DNA from: an uncultured Roseburia sp.
Lineage (GTDB): Bacteria; Bacillota; Clostridia; Lachnospirales; Lachnospiraceae
DNA length: 51,902 nt
Assembly: GCA_947567625.1 (NCBI GenBank)
Contig: CANONN010000023.1
Span: 1-51,902, forward strand
Direction of reading: 5' to 3'
Shown: positions 19,913-29,146 of the stretch, piece by piece
How positions within the stretch are numbered: position 1 is the first letter of the stretch
Layout of the letters: each line of letters begins with the position of its first letter
Made by a program: the position numbers and the translations under genes
The notes under the pieces: generated by a model
Database searches by the model: none
Told to the model about the DNA's origin: nothing
What the model saw: the letters and a program-made list of their open reading frames with translations, nothing else

Positions 19913-22561
19913 TTGGATAAGTTTGAATACAAATTAAAACTGGATGAGCTAAAGTCTCTGACCGCCCAGGGGAAGTATCAGGAGGCGGCGGAGATTGCAG
20001 ACAGTATTAATTGGCACAAGATAAAAAACGTATATGATTTGATGAAAGCCGGCGAGATCTACGAGAAAGTGGAGCGGTATGAGGAGAGCAGAGAAATTCT
20101 GTTGATGGCGTACGACCGCACCCCGATCGGCCGGACGATTATCTACCGGCTGGCAGAGCTCGCCGTTAGGATGGGGCGGTTTGATGAGGCGGAGGATTAC
20201 TATCAGGAGTTTGTAAACATTGCGCCGCATGACAATTTAAGATATGTGCTGCGCTATGAGATTGGCCGGGCGACCGGCGTGGATATCCACGCGTTGATTG
20301 AGATCTTAGAGGAGCTTAAGACACAGGAGTACTCGGAAGAGTGGGCGTATGAACTTGTGACGCTTTATCGACAGGCAGGGATGGAAGAAAAGTGCATTGA
20401 TGCCTGTGACGAGTTGATTTTATGGTTTGGTGAGGGCGATTATGTAGAGCGCGCTCTTGAAGTGAAGATGGCTTACGGACGCCTGACCGAGGCGCAGGCA
20501 TTGAAGTATCGCCGTTTGCAGCAAAAAAAGGGTATTGCGGTGAGCGGGGAAGTGCAGACGCAGACGGTTGCAGAGAGTGAGAATCGACAGACGGCTGCGT
20601 ACCAGAACGTATTTGATTTTGGACGCCAGACAGAGCCGGAGACGGTGGCAGCGCCGACCGGGCTTGCGGAGGATGAAAAACGATTTGCGCCCATCCAGCT
20701 TGCGGACCCGGAAAAAGAGAGTGTGGTTGAGGTGCGGCCGGGCGAAATGCTCGAATCCGGCGAGATTGTCAATAATACGGTAAAGATACCCAATGTCAGG
20801 TTGTCGTCCGATCGATTTAACACACAGAGCTTGCAGGATATTGTGAAATTTGGTATGCGCACAATACGGGGAGCAACGAGGGAGGACGATATCTCTACCG
20901 GGATGGCGATGATTAAGCAGGCGGTGGAGGAGGTGCCCAATATGCACATCACCTCGGACCTGCCCCGAGTAGAGCGGTCAGAGGTTTCCGCCGCAGAGGT
21001 TTACGCAGAAAACCATCCCGATTACAATCAAATGCTGGCCGAGGATCCGCAGGGACAGTTCAGCTTCGTGGTGCCGGAGCAGAGAATGATCGAACGGCAG
21101 ATCACGGGCCAAATCAGTATCGGTGATCTGTTGGAAGAGTGGGAACACGCGCAGGAGGAGGCCAAGCAGCGCAATCTCAAGGCTGCCAAAGAGCAGGCGA
21201 TCCGCGACGTCGTGGATATCATGGGCCAGCTCTCGGAGGTGCTGCCCGTGCTTGACTCCGGTATGACGCCGCAGGACTTGTTGCAGCAGTACCAGGAGGG
21301 TGACGAGGTGGAGGATGAAAAAGCCGCAGCTTTCGTCGCGCAGATGAATCAACTGTTGCAGCAGCAGATGGAGGAGATCAGCCATGATACGGCAGTGATG
21401 CAGGAGGAGATCTCACAGGCGAGGCCGGCCAAAGCGGAGGAGCCGCCGGTATCGCCGGCACCGGAAGAGCCGCTGCCTCAAGAAATGTCCGCGTTGGCGG
21501 AAGAGCTGCCGGACATTGCGGCAGACGATGGGCCGGCGGCAGGCGAGACGCAAGGTATGGACGGGGAAGCGCCATCCGGCGGGCCGGCGGAGGCGTCCAA
21601 GAAACAGGGCAGGCAGCAGACAAAAATATTTCCACAGGTGGAGAAGGAAGCGCCAAAGACTGTGGAAGGCGCGGAAGGCCAGCAGATCGAAGAAGCAATT
21701 CTGCGCGAGGCCATGAAGTCCATGGAAGCCATGAACGCCACCGCGCCCACGCAAAAGATGCCCAAAGTCGGTCAGGCGGACAGCTTCCGGCCGATCAAGG
21801 AGCTGTCCAAACCGCAGCGTGAAATATTTACCTATTTTGTCTCCATCAAGGGGATGGAGGCGCAGATCTGCCAGGCGTTAAATGGCATGGGAGGCCGGTT
21901 GGCGGCGGGACAGGCTGCTGTGACAGGTAATTTAATGATACGAGGAGATTCCGGGAGCGGCAAAACTGTGCTGGCAACGGCTATGATACGCGCGTTGCAG
22001 CAAATGTTCAACCGCCCGTCCGGGAAGGTCGGCAAGATAGAGGCTTCCGTTTTGAATCAGCGTGACGTCGCGGCACTGATCAAAAAAGTCGCGGGCGGAT
22101 GCCTGATCATCGAGAAAGCGGGCGACATTTCCGTCAAGACGGCAAACGAGCTGGCGGCGCTTCTCGCGGGGGATGAGAGTGGATTGCTGCTGATGGTGGA
22201 GGATACGCACAAGGGCGTCGAGAAATTTCTCAGTTTAAATCCCGCGCTCGCACAGTGTTTTACGGAGCGTATCAACATTCCGGCTTTTACCAGCGACGAG
22301 CTGGTCTCGTTCGCCAAGGCGTATGCAAATGAACTGGGCTATAAAATAGACGAACTCGGTGTGCTGGCGCTCTATAACAGCATCAGCAACATACAAAAGC
22401 TTGACCATGCCACGACATTGACGGAGGTAAAGGACATCGTAGACGAGGCAATCCGCCATGTGGAAAAGGGAGGCGTAAAGAAGCTGCTTAGCATTATCAC
22501 CTCTCAGCGGTATGACGACGAGGATTATGTAATCCTGCATGAGAAAGATTTTGGTTTTTAA
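19913..22561 (+). CDS. TPR and AAA-type ATPase protein, 882 aa
   Basis: Three parts are visible. Residues about 1-210 hold TPR-like helical pairs (YQEAAEIADSINW, RFDEAEDYYQEFV). About 220-600 is acidic, Pro/Ala/Gln-rich and probably disordered. About 620-882 is an AAA-type ATPase with Walker A GDSGSGKT (678-685) and a weak Walker B (GCLIIEKAGDI), similar in layout to CbxX/CfxQ and EccA proteins. I start at the TTG at 19913: GGAGG stands 5 nt upstream, while the earlier TTG (19868) and ATG (19901) have no binding site. No signal peptide is seen, so it is cytoplasmic. It likely remodels a partner, but neither partner nor pathway is visible. It precedes glgB by 25 nt. Confidence 0.8.
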   Translation: MDKFEYKLKLDELKSLTAQGKYQEAAEIADSINWHKIKNVYDLMKAGEIYEKVERYEESREILLMAYDRTPIGRTIIYRLAELAVRMGRFDEAEDYYQEFVNIAPHDNLRYVLRYEIGRATGVDIHALIEILEELKTQEYSEEWAYELVTLYRQAGMEEKCIDACDELILWFGEGDYVERALEVKMAYGRLTEAQALKYRRLQQKKGIAVSGEVQTQTVAESENRQTAAYQNVFDFGRQTEPETVAAPTGLAEDEKRFAPIQLADPEKESVVEVRPGEMLESGEIVNNTVKIPNVRLSSDRFNTQSLQDIVKFGMRTIRGATREDDISTGMAMIKQAVEEVPNMHITSDLPRVERSEVSAAEVYAENHPDYNQMLAEDPQGQFSFVVPEQRMIERQITGQISIGDLLEEWEHAQEEAKQRNLKAAKEQAIRDVVDIMGQLSEVLPVLDSGMTPQDLLQQYQEGDEVEDEKAAAFVAQMNQLLQQQMEEISHDTAVMQEEISQARPAKAEEPPVSPAPEEPLPQEMSALAEELPDIAADDGPAAGETQGMDGEAPSGGPAEASKKQGRQQTKIFPQVEKEAPKTVEGAEGQQIEEAILREAMKSMEAMNATAPTQKMPKVGQADSFRPIKELSKPQREIFTYFVSIKGMEAQICQALNGMGGRLAAGQAAVTGNLMIRGDSGSGKTVLATAMIRALQQMFNRPSGKVGKIEASVLNQRDVAALIKKVAGGCLIIEKAGDISVKTANELAALLAGDESGLLLMVEDTHKGVEKFLSLNPALAQCFTERINIPAFTSDELVSFAKAYANELGYKIDELGVLALYNSISNIQKLDHATTLTEVKDIVDEAIRHVEKGGVKKLLSIITSQRYDDEDYVILHEKDFGF

Positions 22562-22586
22562 ATATATAATGGGAGGCTAGGCTATT

Positions 22587-24482
22587 ATGGCGAATTTTAC
22601 AAAGTTAGACCGCTATCTGTTTGGGCAGGCGACGCACTACGACATTTACAAGAAGTTGGGCGCGCATTTTACCGATCAATTTGGCATCAACGGGGTGTGT
22701 TTTGATCTCTGGGCACCAAACGCAGCGCGCGTGTGGGTAATCGGAACATTCAACGAGTGGGATGAGACGGCCAATGAGATGGAACCGCTGGAGGACATGG
22801 GGATTTTTGAGCTGTTTATCCCCGGCGTTGAGGAGGGTGACCTCTATAAATATTTGATTGAGACGAAAGACGGCAAACGCTTATACAAGGCAGACCCCTA
22901 CGCCAATTATGCGGAGCTGCGCCCCGGCAACGCTTCCGCCATCGCCGATATTGATCATTTTAAGTGGACCGATGATAAATGGATGGCGGCGCGGGCGGCC
23001 GTGGAGGATATCTATGCACAGCCGATGGCGATCTATGAGGTACATCCCGGTTCCTGGAAACGGCACCCGGGCAGAGAGGACGAGGGCTTTTACAGTTACC
23101 GCGATCTGGCGGAGCATTTGATTCCGTATGTGATTGAGATGGGCTATACGCATGTGGAGCTGATGGGTATTTCCGAGTATCCGTTTGACGGTTCCTGGGG
23201 ATATCAGGTCACCGGCTATTATGCGCCGACGTCGCGCTATGGCAAGCCGGAGGACTTTGCCTACTTTGTAAATGAATGTCATAAACATAAAATCGGCGTA
23301 ATTCTCGACTGGGTGCCGGCTCATTTCCCGCGGGATGCCCATGGACTGGCGGAATTTGACGGTACCTGCCTTTACGAGTACGCGGACCCGAGAAAGGGAG
23401 AACACCCGGATTGGGGCACGAAGATCTTTGATTACGCCAAAAATGAGGTCAAAAACTTCCTGATCGGCAGCGCCCTGCTGTGGGTGGAGCATTATCATGT
23501 GGACGGCCTGCGTGTCGACGCGGTAGCTTCTATGCTCTATCTCGATTACGGCAAGCAGGACGGCCAGTGGGTGCGAAATATATACGGCGACAATAAGAAC
23601 CTGGAGGCGATCGAGTTTTTTAAGCATATCAATACACTGATCTGCGGAAGAAACAAGGGAGCCCTGATGATCGCGGAGGAATCCACGGCGTGGCCGAAAG
23701 TCACCGCTCCCGTGGAGGAGGACGGCCTTAATTTCAGTTACAAATGGAATATGGGCTGGATGCACGATTTCCTTGACTATATGAAGCTTGACCCCTATTT
23801 CCGCGCGAACAATCACAATAAAATGACATTCGCCATGAGCTACAATGAGAGCGAGAAGTATATCCTGGTGCTTTCCCACGACGAAGTCGTACACCTGAAA
23901 TGCTCGCTGCTCAACAAGATGCCGGGGTTAGAGGGGGATAAGTTCCGCAATCTGATGGTGGCGTATGCCTTTGTCATCGGGCATCCCGGCAAAAAGCTTT
24001 TGTTTATGGGACAGGAGTTTGCCCAGGCGCGGGAGTGGAGCGAGGAGAGAGAGCTCGACTGGTATCTGCTTGCCGACGACAAACACCGGAGAATCCAGGA
24101 CTGGATGAAGAAACTGCTGCATATATATCAGAAGAACCGTTGTCTCTACGAGCTCGACAGCAGCTGGGACGGATTTGAGTGGATCAATGCCAACGACAAC
24201 GAGCGCAGTATCTTCAGCTTTATCCGCAAGAGCAAGGACGGCAAAAACAACCTCTTGTTTGTCTTTAACTTTACGCCGGTGGAGCGCCCCGATTATCGCG
24301 TGGGCGTGCCCAAGAGAAAGGCGTACAAGCTGATTTTGGACAGCGACGCGGCAGAATTTGGCGGCAGCGCTGCCGCCGCAAAGCCTGACTCTTACCGGGC
24401 GCTCAAGAAAGAGTGCGACGGAAAGCAGTTTTCCATCGAGTACCCGCTTCCCGCATACGGCGTGGCAGTGTTTCGTTTTTAG
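22587..24482 (+). CDS. glgB: 1,4-alpha-glucan branching enzyme, 631 aa
   Basis: Introduces alpha-1,6 branches into glycogen. An N-terminal CBM48 domain (FDLWAPNAARVWVIGTFNEW) is followed by a GH13 barrel. Active-site residues are intact: nucleophile Asp311 in GLRVDAVASML, acid/base Glu364 in MIAEESTAWP and Asp432 in LSHDEVVH. A C-terminal beta domain ends the protein. GGGAGG precedes the ATG. No other glycogen genes (glgA, glgC, glgP) are in the window, so the enzyme is encoded apart from a glycogen operon; it may be co-transcribed with the ATPase gene 25 nt upstream. Confidence 0.95.
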   Translation: MANFTKLDRYLFGQATHYDIYKKLGAHFTDQFGINGVCFDLWAPNAARVWVIGTFNEWDETANEMEPLEDMGIFELFIPGVEEGDLYKYLIETKDGKRLYKADPYANYAELRPGNASAIADIDHFKWTDDKWMAARAAVEDIYAQPMAIYEVHPGSWKRHPGREDEGFYSYRDLAEHLIPYVIEMGYTHVELMGISEYPFDGSWGYQVTGYYAPTSRYGKPEDFAYFVNECHKHKIGVILDWVPAHFPRDAHGLAEFDGTCLYEYADPRKGEHPDWGTKIFDYAKNEVKNFLIGSALLWVEHYHVDGLRVDAVASMLYLDYGKQDGQWVRNIYGDNKNLEAIEFFKHINTLICGRNKGALMIAEESTAWPKVTAPVEEDGLNFSYKWNMGWMHDFLDYMKLDPYFRANNHNKMTFAMSYNESEKYILVLSHDEVVHLKCSLLNKMPGLEGDKFRNLMVAYAFVIGHPGKKLLFMGQEFAQAREWSEERELDWYLLADDKHRRIQDWMKKLLHIYQKNRCLYELDSSWDGFEWINANDNERSIFSFIRKSKDGKNNLLFVFNFTPVERPDYRVGVPKRKAYKLILDSDAAEFGGSAAAAKPDSYRALKKECDGKQFSIEYPLPAYGVAVFRF

Positions 24483-24537
24483 TGCGTGAATTTATCAGCG
24501 CAAGCTTCGGCTGTTTGATCGTATAAGTTAATAATTA

Positions 24538-24566
24538 AGCTGATCTGACCGATATAATGATCAGCT
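24538..24566. promoter_or_regulatory. Inverted repeat enclosing a TATAAT
   Basis: AGCTGATC (24538-24545) and GATCAGCT (24559-24566) are perfect inverted arms around 13 nt that contain TATAAT (24553-24558). A -35-like TTAATA (24528-24533) is 19 bp away, weak. This may be an operator over a promoter for the downstream DUF6240-like gene, or a transcript-end hairpin of glgB. Confidence 0.4.
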
Positions 24567-24599
24567 AAGGATGGCGCAAAGATTTTGGGAGGATACCGG

Positions 24600-24650
24600 A
24601 TGAAATTGCGCCATTTATTTGTCATAGGAAAGCGCCTCATGTGTGGGTGA
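24600..24650 (+). CDS. Possible 16-codon leader peptide
   Basis: A short ORF (MKLRHLFVIGKRLMCG) has an excellent GGGAGG (24587-24592) with 7-nt spacing, better than most genes here. A 9-bp inverted repeat, ATGGCGCAA (24571-24579) with TTGCGCCAT (24606-24614), would hide this site when folded. It could be a regulatory leader for the gene at 24737; coding is unproven. Confidence 0.3.
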   Translation: MKLRHLFVIGKRLMCG

Positions 24651-24736
24651 AAAGGGAGAGCGGATGCGGGCATGTCTGCGTTGCTTGGCGTACTGCATGG
24701 ACGGCATGGGGGTTGGATATCGGGAAAGGATTGTGA

Positions 24737-27700
24737 ATGATGAGAGTGGAGCAGCAGAGTACAGGGGTGATTGATTTTATACAGCAGGCGGGGGCGGCGT
24801 CAGGGGATGCCCTGCCCGTAAATGCCAAGGCTTCTGCGGAGAAGAGCAGGGAGACCGGCACGGTGACGGTCAATATGAAAGACGTCACATACGGCAAACC
24901 GCAGGCGGAGGAAGACAATATTCTTGAGGACATGGTGCAGGGCACGGGCATGAGCGCCGCGGACCGCAAAAATCAGATGGCGGTTCTCTCCAACACCACA
25001 TCGGAGGAGGACTATGCCAAGATGCAGGAGGAAGGGTTCTCCCTGGACTCCACCTCGGCGAACACCATCGTCACCGTGACGGATAAGATTAAAGCGGAGC
25101 TTGCCAAGGCGGGAGTCGATATTTCCGCTTTCGGGGATGATCTAAGCCTCGATGAGCTGGCGGAGATTACCGGCAGCCCGGAGCTTGCGGCACAGCTTGC
25201 GGCTGCCATGCGGCAGGCGGATTTGCCACTGACTAAGGACAATCAGCAGGAGGCGGCAAAGGCGTTCATGCAGGCGATGACGCTGAAAAACCCATCTGAC
25301 GGCGCCAAGAAGTATTTGCTGGACAATGATCTGATGCCGACGATTGCCAATCTCTATTACGCTCAAAATAACAGCGCCGGTTATATCGGGGGGATGCCCG
25401 TGGAGACGGATTCGTACCGCAGCCAGATCGAGCAGGTGATCCTGCGCGCCGGCCTCGATGTGGATGATACGACGCTTGAGGAGAGCCGGTGGATGATCTC
25501 CAACGATGTGCCGCTTACGCCCGAGAATCTTGTAATGCTGCATCGCTTAAACGCGGCGGCCGTCGGGGACAAGGCAGGCGATGCGGCGTTTCTCGCGGGA
25601 GCTGTCGCGGAGGCTGTCGCGGAGGGCAAACGGCCGACCGACGCGCTGCTGGTGCCCGATTACCAGCTGCGGGAACAGGCGGCCGAAGCCTGCGAGGTCA
25701 TTGCCCAGGCGACAGAGGAGGATTTGGTCTACCTGACAGACCGGGGACTGGCGCTCACTGTGGCCAATCTGCGGGAGGCGCAGGCGGTACGGCGAAGCGG
25801 CGCCGCGATACCGTCCGTCGGCGATATGGCGCGGCCGGCCAACCAGACGGCAGGCCCGGGCAGGGAGCCGGGCGGCGTGCCGGCCCAGGGTCAGGAGCCA
25901 GGCGGCGTGTTGGCCGAAAGCGGAGGAGTTGCAGCCACCGCAGGCGATGCGGCGTCATCGGCGGACAGCGCGGCTTTGCAGCGGGAAGGGCAGAACGGCG
26001 TTTCCGCGGCACAGCAGCGAGAGATGAATTTGATTACCGCCAGACGGCAATTGGAGGAGATTCGTCTGACGATGACGGTCGAGGCCAATTATGCGCTGCT
26101 CAAGAGAGGCATGTATCTCGACACCAAGCCGTTAGAGCAGCTGGTAGAGCAGCTTAGGAGCATCGAAAATTCCTACTACGAGATGCTTCTGCGGTCGGCG
26201 GACGTGGAACCGACCAGTGACAATACGGCCCTCTTTAAAGAGACTCTGACAAAGGTGGAGGGCATCAAGAGCGTGCCGGCCTATGTGCTGGGACAGAAGG
26301 ATATAGACTCTATCAATGCCGCGCATGAGAGCGGCAGGCAGTTAAAAGATACATTCGAGCGGGCCAACGAGCGCTATGAGACTTTAATGACCGCGCCAAG
26401 GGCCGACATGGGCGATTCGATTCAGAAGGCGTTTCGCAATGTGGACGACATATTGACGGATTTGTCGCTGGAAACATCGGAGGAAAACCGCAGAGCCGTG
26501 CGGATTCTCGCATATAACAGTCTGCCGGTCACGCAGGAGTCGGTTGCACAGATGAAAGCGGCGGACGAGGAAGTGCAGCGGGTATTTAAGAATATGACCC
26601 CGGGGGTGGTAATCCGCATGATTCGCGACGGCATCAATCCCCTGGACATGGATTTTCGCAGCGTGAACACGGCGGCGGAGCAAATCAAAAAAGAAGAGGG
26701 GCTTTCCGGCGAAGCGGAACGCTTCAGCGAGTATCTCTGGAAGCTGGAGAAAAACCAACAGATCAGCGAGGCGGAGCGCAGCTCTTACATAGGAATCTAC
26801 CGCCTGATTCACCAGATAGAGAGCAGCGACGGTGCGGCTGTGGGCGCATTGGTGCACCAGGGCCAGGAGCTGACGATGAAAAATCTTTTGACGGCGGTGC
26901 GCTCCGAAAAGAAGAGCGGGAAAATGGATTATGCAGTCGACGATGCGGCTGACGGCGTCGAGAGCACCGGTTATCAGAGTTCGATCACAGATCAGATTGA
27001 CGCGGCTTATCAGATGAACTGCATCAAGGATGTGAGCGAGGTCTTGAGCCCGGAGCGCATGCGCGATGTGCTGCAAAAAGTAAAAGACTGGGAAGAGATG
27101 ACGCCGGAACAGTTAAAGCAGGCGCTGTCCGAAGCCGCAGGAGACGAAGAGGAGGCCGCATATCTGAAAGAACAGTTGGGGCGTTTGGAGGAGAGCGCGA
27201 GAACCTCCATTGATTTTTACCATGTGCTGGAAAAATACGACGTTCCCAACACGGTCAACTATGTATTGGCGTTAAAGGCGATGAGCGGCAACAGAAACCG
27301 CATGTTTGGGCAGATCTTTGAGCAAAACGACGGCGAAAGCGAGCTGGCGGATGACAAAAAAGCGCTGCTGGAGGAGTTTGCCGATGCTTTTAGCGGCGAG
27401 GAGGCCATGGAGCGGGCGCAGCAGAAGTTGGAACAGCTGGCAGAAAGCAAGACCAGACAGGTGATGGGGCAGGAACATGTCACGAGCCTCGATCTGCGGC
27501 AGATGCGCATGATGTCTGCACAGCTGTCTTTGGGCCGCCAAATGGCAAAGCAGGAGCAGTATTCGGTTCCGGTGCCGGTCGGCGACGAGATCGTCAATGT
27601 CTCCGTCAAGTTAAAGCGCGACGCGGGAACCACCGGCAAGGTGGATGTGATGATGGAGAGCGAGCGTTACGGAAAAGTGGCGGCCACGTTTACCGCGGCG

Positions 27701-27994
27701 CAAGAGGGCGTGGACGGAATGATCGCGTTCGAGAGACCGGAGGCCAGGGAGCTTTTTGCACAGCAGAGAGAAGCTTTGGGGCAGGCGCTGACAGCCGAAG
27801 GGGAGACGGAGGCCAGCCTGCACTATGTAACCGTAAAAGACCTGGATTTCGCGCACTTTTCCATGGGAGCGTTCGGGGAAAAGGCGGAAAACGGTCTGGT
27901 AAACCGGGAAGACGATGCATACCGTGTGCAGACCGGGCGCCTGTTCCATATGGCAGAGAGCTTTATTCGCCAGCTTCGGACGATGGAGAGGTAA
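24737..27994 (+). CDS. Large DUF6240-like protein with FliK-like C terminus, 1085 aa
   Basis: Long helical, acidic protein with no signal peptide or membrane span. Repeated phrases such as NDVPLTPENLVMLHRL, RGMYLDTKPLEQLVEQL and YNSLPVTQESVAQMKAA suggest internal helical repeats typical of a Lachnospiraceae family I recall as DUF6240. Residues about 360-430 are Gly/Ala/Pro-rich linker. The last about 150 residues (VPVPVGDEIVNVSVKLKR, GKVDVMMESERYGKVAATF) resemble the C-terminal domain of flagellar hook-length control protein FliK. No flagellar genes are present, so function is inferred weakly. Start at 24737 or 24740 (adjacent ATGs) behind AAAGGA. The 3' end is duplicated downstream (27938-28065). 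Confidence 0.72.
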   Translation: MMRVEQQSTGVIDFIQQAGAASGDALPVNAKASAEKSRETGTVTVNMKDVTYGKPQAEEDNILEDMVQGTGMSAADRKNQMAVLSNTTSEEDYAKMQEEGFSLDSTSANTIVTVTDKIKAELAKAGVDISAFGDDLSLDELAEITGSPELAAQLAAAMRQADLPLTKDNQQEAAKAFMQAMTLKNPSDGAKKYLLDNDLMPTIANLYYAQNNSAGYIGGMPVETDSYRSQIEQVILRAGLDVDDTTLEESRWMISNDVPLTPENLVMLHRLNAAAVGDKAGDAAFLAGAVAEAVAEGKRPTDALLVPDYQLREQAAEACEVIAQATEEDLVYLTDRGLALTVANLREAQAVRRSGAAIPSVGDMARPANQTAGPGREPGGVPAQGQEPGGVLAESGGVAATAGDAASSADSAALQREGQNGVSAAQQREMNLITARRQLEEIRLTMTVEANYALLKRGMYLDTKPLEQLVEQLRSIENSYYEMLLRSADVEPTSDNTALFKETLTKVEGIKSVPAYVLGQKDIDSINAAHESGRQLKDTFERANERYETLMTAPRADMGDSIQKAFRNVDDILTDLSLETSEENRRAVRILAYNSLPVTQESVAQMKAADEEVQRVFKNMTPGVVIRMIRDGINPLDMDFRSVNTAAEQIKKEEGLSGEAERFSEYLWKLEKNQQISEAERSSYIGIYRLIHQIESSDGAAVGALVHQGQELTMKNLLTAVRSEKKSGKMDYAVDDAADGVESTGYQSSITDQIDAAYQMNCIKDVSEVLSPERMRDVLQKVKDWEEMTPEQLKQALSEAAGDEEEAAYLKEQLGRLEESARTSIDFYHVLEKYDVPNTVNYVLALKAMSGNRNRMFGQIFEQNDGESELADDKKALLEEFADAFSGEEAMERAQQKLEQLAESKTRQVMGQEHVTSLDLRQMRMMSAQLSLGRQMAKQEQYSVPVPVGDEIVNVSVKLKRDAGTTGKVDVMMESERYGKVAATFTAAQEGVDGMIAFERPEARELFAQQREALGQALTAEGETEASLHYVTVKDLDFAHFSMGAFGEKAENGLVNREDDAYRVQTGRLFHMAESFIRQLRTMER

Positions 27995-28065
27995 GCCCAT
28001 CCGCCTGTTCCATATGGCGGAGAGCTTTATTCGCCAGCTTTGGACGATGGAGAGGTAAGCCCATC
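27938..28065. repeat. 64-bp tandem duplication at a convergent gene junction
   Basis: Copy 1 (27938-28001) contains the last 19 codons and stop of the DUF6240-like gene; copy 2 (28002-28065) repeats it with two mismatches. Copy 2 in antisense supplies the final codons and stop of the amidase gene. Confidence 0.92.
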
Positions 28066-28983
28066 CTCTTGGCGCAGAGTTTCGGTGTCAGCTTCGGACG
28101 ATGGGGAGGTAAGCCCATCCTCTTGGCGCAGAGTTTCGGTGTCAGCTTCGGATGATGGAGTTTTGAGATTATTTTCTTGCGTCATGGAAGCTGGGGGAGT
28201 TTCGGAGGAGGGGAGTAGCTCTTCTCTTTCTCCCTTGGAGGACGGCGCGCCGCTGCTGGGCCCAAGGATTTCTTCCGCAGCCATATAGTCCATAATACCC
28301 TGGTAGACGGCCGCTACGATTTTTTGCTGGTATTCATCAGTCAAAAGCAGATCTGCCTCAGCGGGATTGCTTAAAAACCCACATTCTACGATAACGGTAG
28401 GTGTGGGTGTTTTTTTGAGCAGATAGTAGCTGTCGTTGGCTTTGGCGAGGCGGTGATTTTCGGGGTCAACATTGGCGATCAGGCTGTTTTGCAGTGTGTC
28501 GGCCAGCGTTTTGCCCGCTTCTGACTGACTGTAATAAAAAACCTGCGCGCCCTTGATATCGGGCGTCGTATAGCTGTTCTGGTGGATGCTGACGGTGAAG
28601 ACAGGGTTGACCTCAGTGATCAGTTTACAGCGGTTTTGCATATCGGACACTTTCTGATTTTTGACGCCGGCGTCGGCAAGGCAGCTATCGCTCTCTCTGG
28701 TGAGCACGACGGATACCTGGTCCTGTGCGTCAAAGAGCTCTTTTAATTGCAGGGCAATGGAGAGGTTGATATCTTTTTCCAGGGCGTCGTTGACACCGAT
28801 CTTGCCGGGGTCATCGCCGCCGTGCCCTGCATCAATAACGATGCAGGGCTTTTCTGCGGTGACATTTCTGCTGCTGACAAAGGCAGCCCCCTTTCTTGCG
28901 AGGAAAAACGAGGCGGTGATGATCACCAGCGCCATGACGAGTTCAATTTTTTTCTTTGCGTTTTTTACTCTGAGATTCTTCAT
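28027..28983 (-). CDS. N-acetylmuramoyl-L-alanine amidase (Amidase_3), 318 aa
   Basis: Zinc amidase that cuts the MurNAc-L-Ala bond of peptidoglycan. An N-terminal signal anchor (about residues 14-34) is followed by the Amidase_3 domain. Expected zinc ligands and catalytic Glu are visible: DAGHGGDDPG, EKDINLSIA, SIHQNSY and VIVECGFLSN. The C-terminal about 80 residues are a Ser/Pro/Glu-rich low-complexity tail ending in 18-residue repeats. I start at the ATG at 28983, 6 nt after GAGG, rather than at 28989, which touches it. The enzyme acts outside the membrane in wall turnover. It converges on the DUF6240-like gene, separated by only 32 bp. Confidence 0.92.
   Translation of the reverse strand: MKNLRVKNAKKKIELVMALVIITASFFLARKGAAFVSSRNVTAEKPCIVIDAGHGGDDPGKIGVNDALEKDINLSIALQLKELFDAQDQVSVVLTRESDSCLADAGVKNQKVSDMQNRCKLITEVNPVFTVSIHQNSYTTPDIKGAQVFYYSQSEAGKTLADTLQNSLIANVDPENHRLAKANDSYYLLKKTPTPTVIVECGFLSNPAEADLLLTDEYQQKIVAAVYQGIMDYMAAEEILGPSSGAPSSKGEREELLPSSETPPASMTQENNLKTPSSEADTETLRQEDGLTSPSSEADTETLRQEDGLTSPSSKAGE
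28065..28159. repeat. 54-bp tandem repeat inside amidase 3' end
   Basis: Units begin at 28065 and 28119 (the second is partial), period 54 bp, that is 18 codons. In the minus frame they encode repeated PSSEADTETLRQEDGLTS. Each shares about 30 bp with the adjacent 64-bp repeat. Confidence 0.9.
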
Positions 28984-29112
28984 AATCATCCTCTGAAAAA
29001 TATGCGGGCCGCATTATTTTTCAATCTGGGCTTTCTAATTTGTCTGTATAAAATATTCAAAGGGAGGACATTTTATGAAACAGAAATGTTTGCGAATTTC
29101 CAATATCCAAAA

Positions 29113-29140
29113 AACGCTGAAGCCGTGCGGCCTCAGCGTT
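29113..29140 (-). terminator. Terminator of minus-strand surface protein gene
   Basis: AACGCTGA (29113-29120) pairs with TCAGCGTT (29133-29140), with an inner GCC/GGC. In the minus direction a run of six T follows. The plus direction also has a T run, so it may work both ways. Confidence 0.8.
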
Positions 29141-29146
29141 TTTCGG

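Noticed and set aside
29113-29140. Plus-strand attenuator for a real downstream gene
   Set aside because: The downstream plus strand is antisense to a well-supported minus-strand gene; the hairpin is better explained as that gene's terminator.
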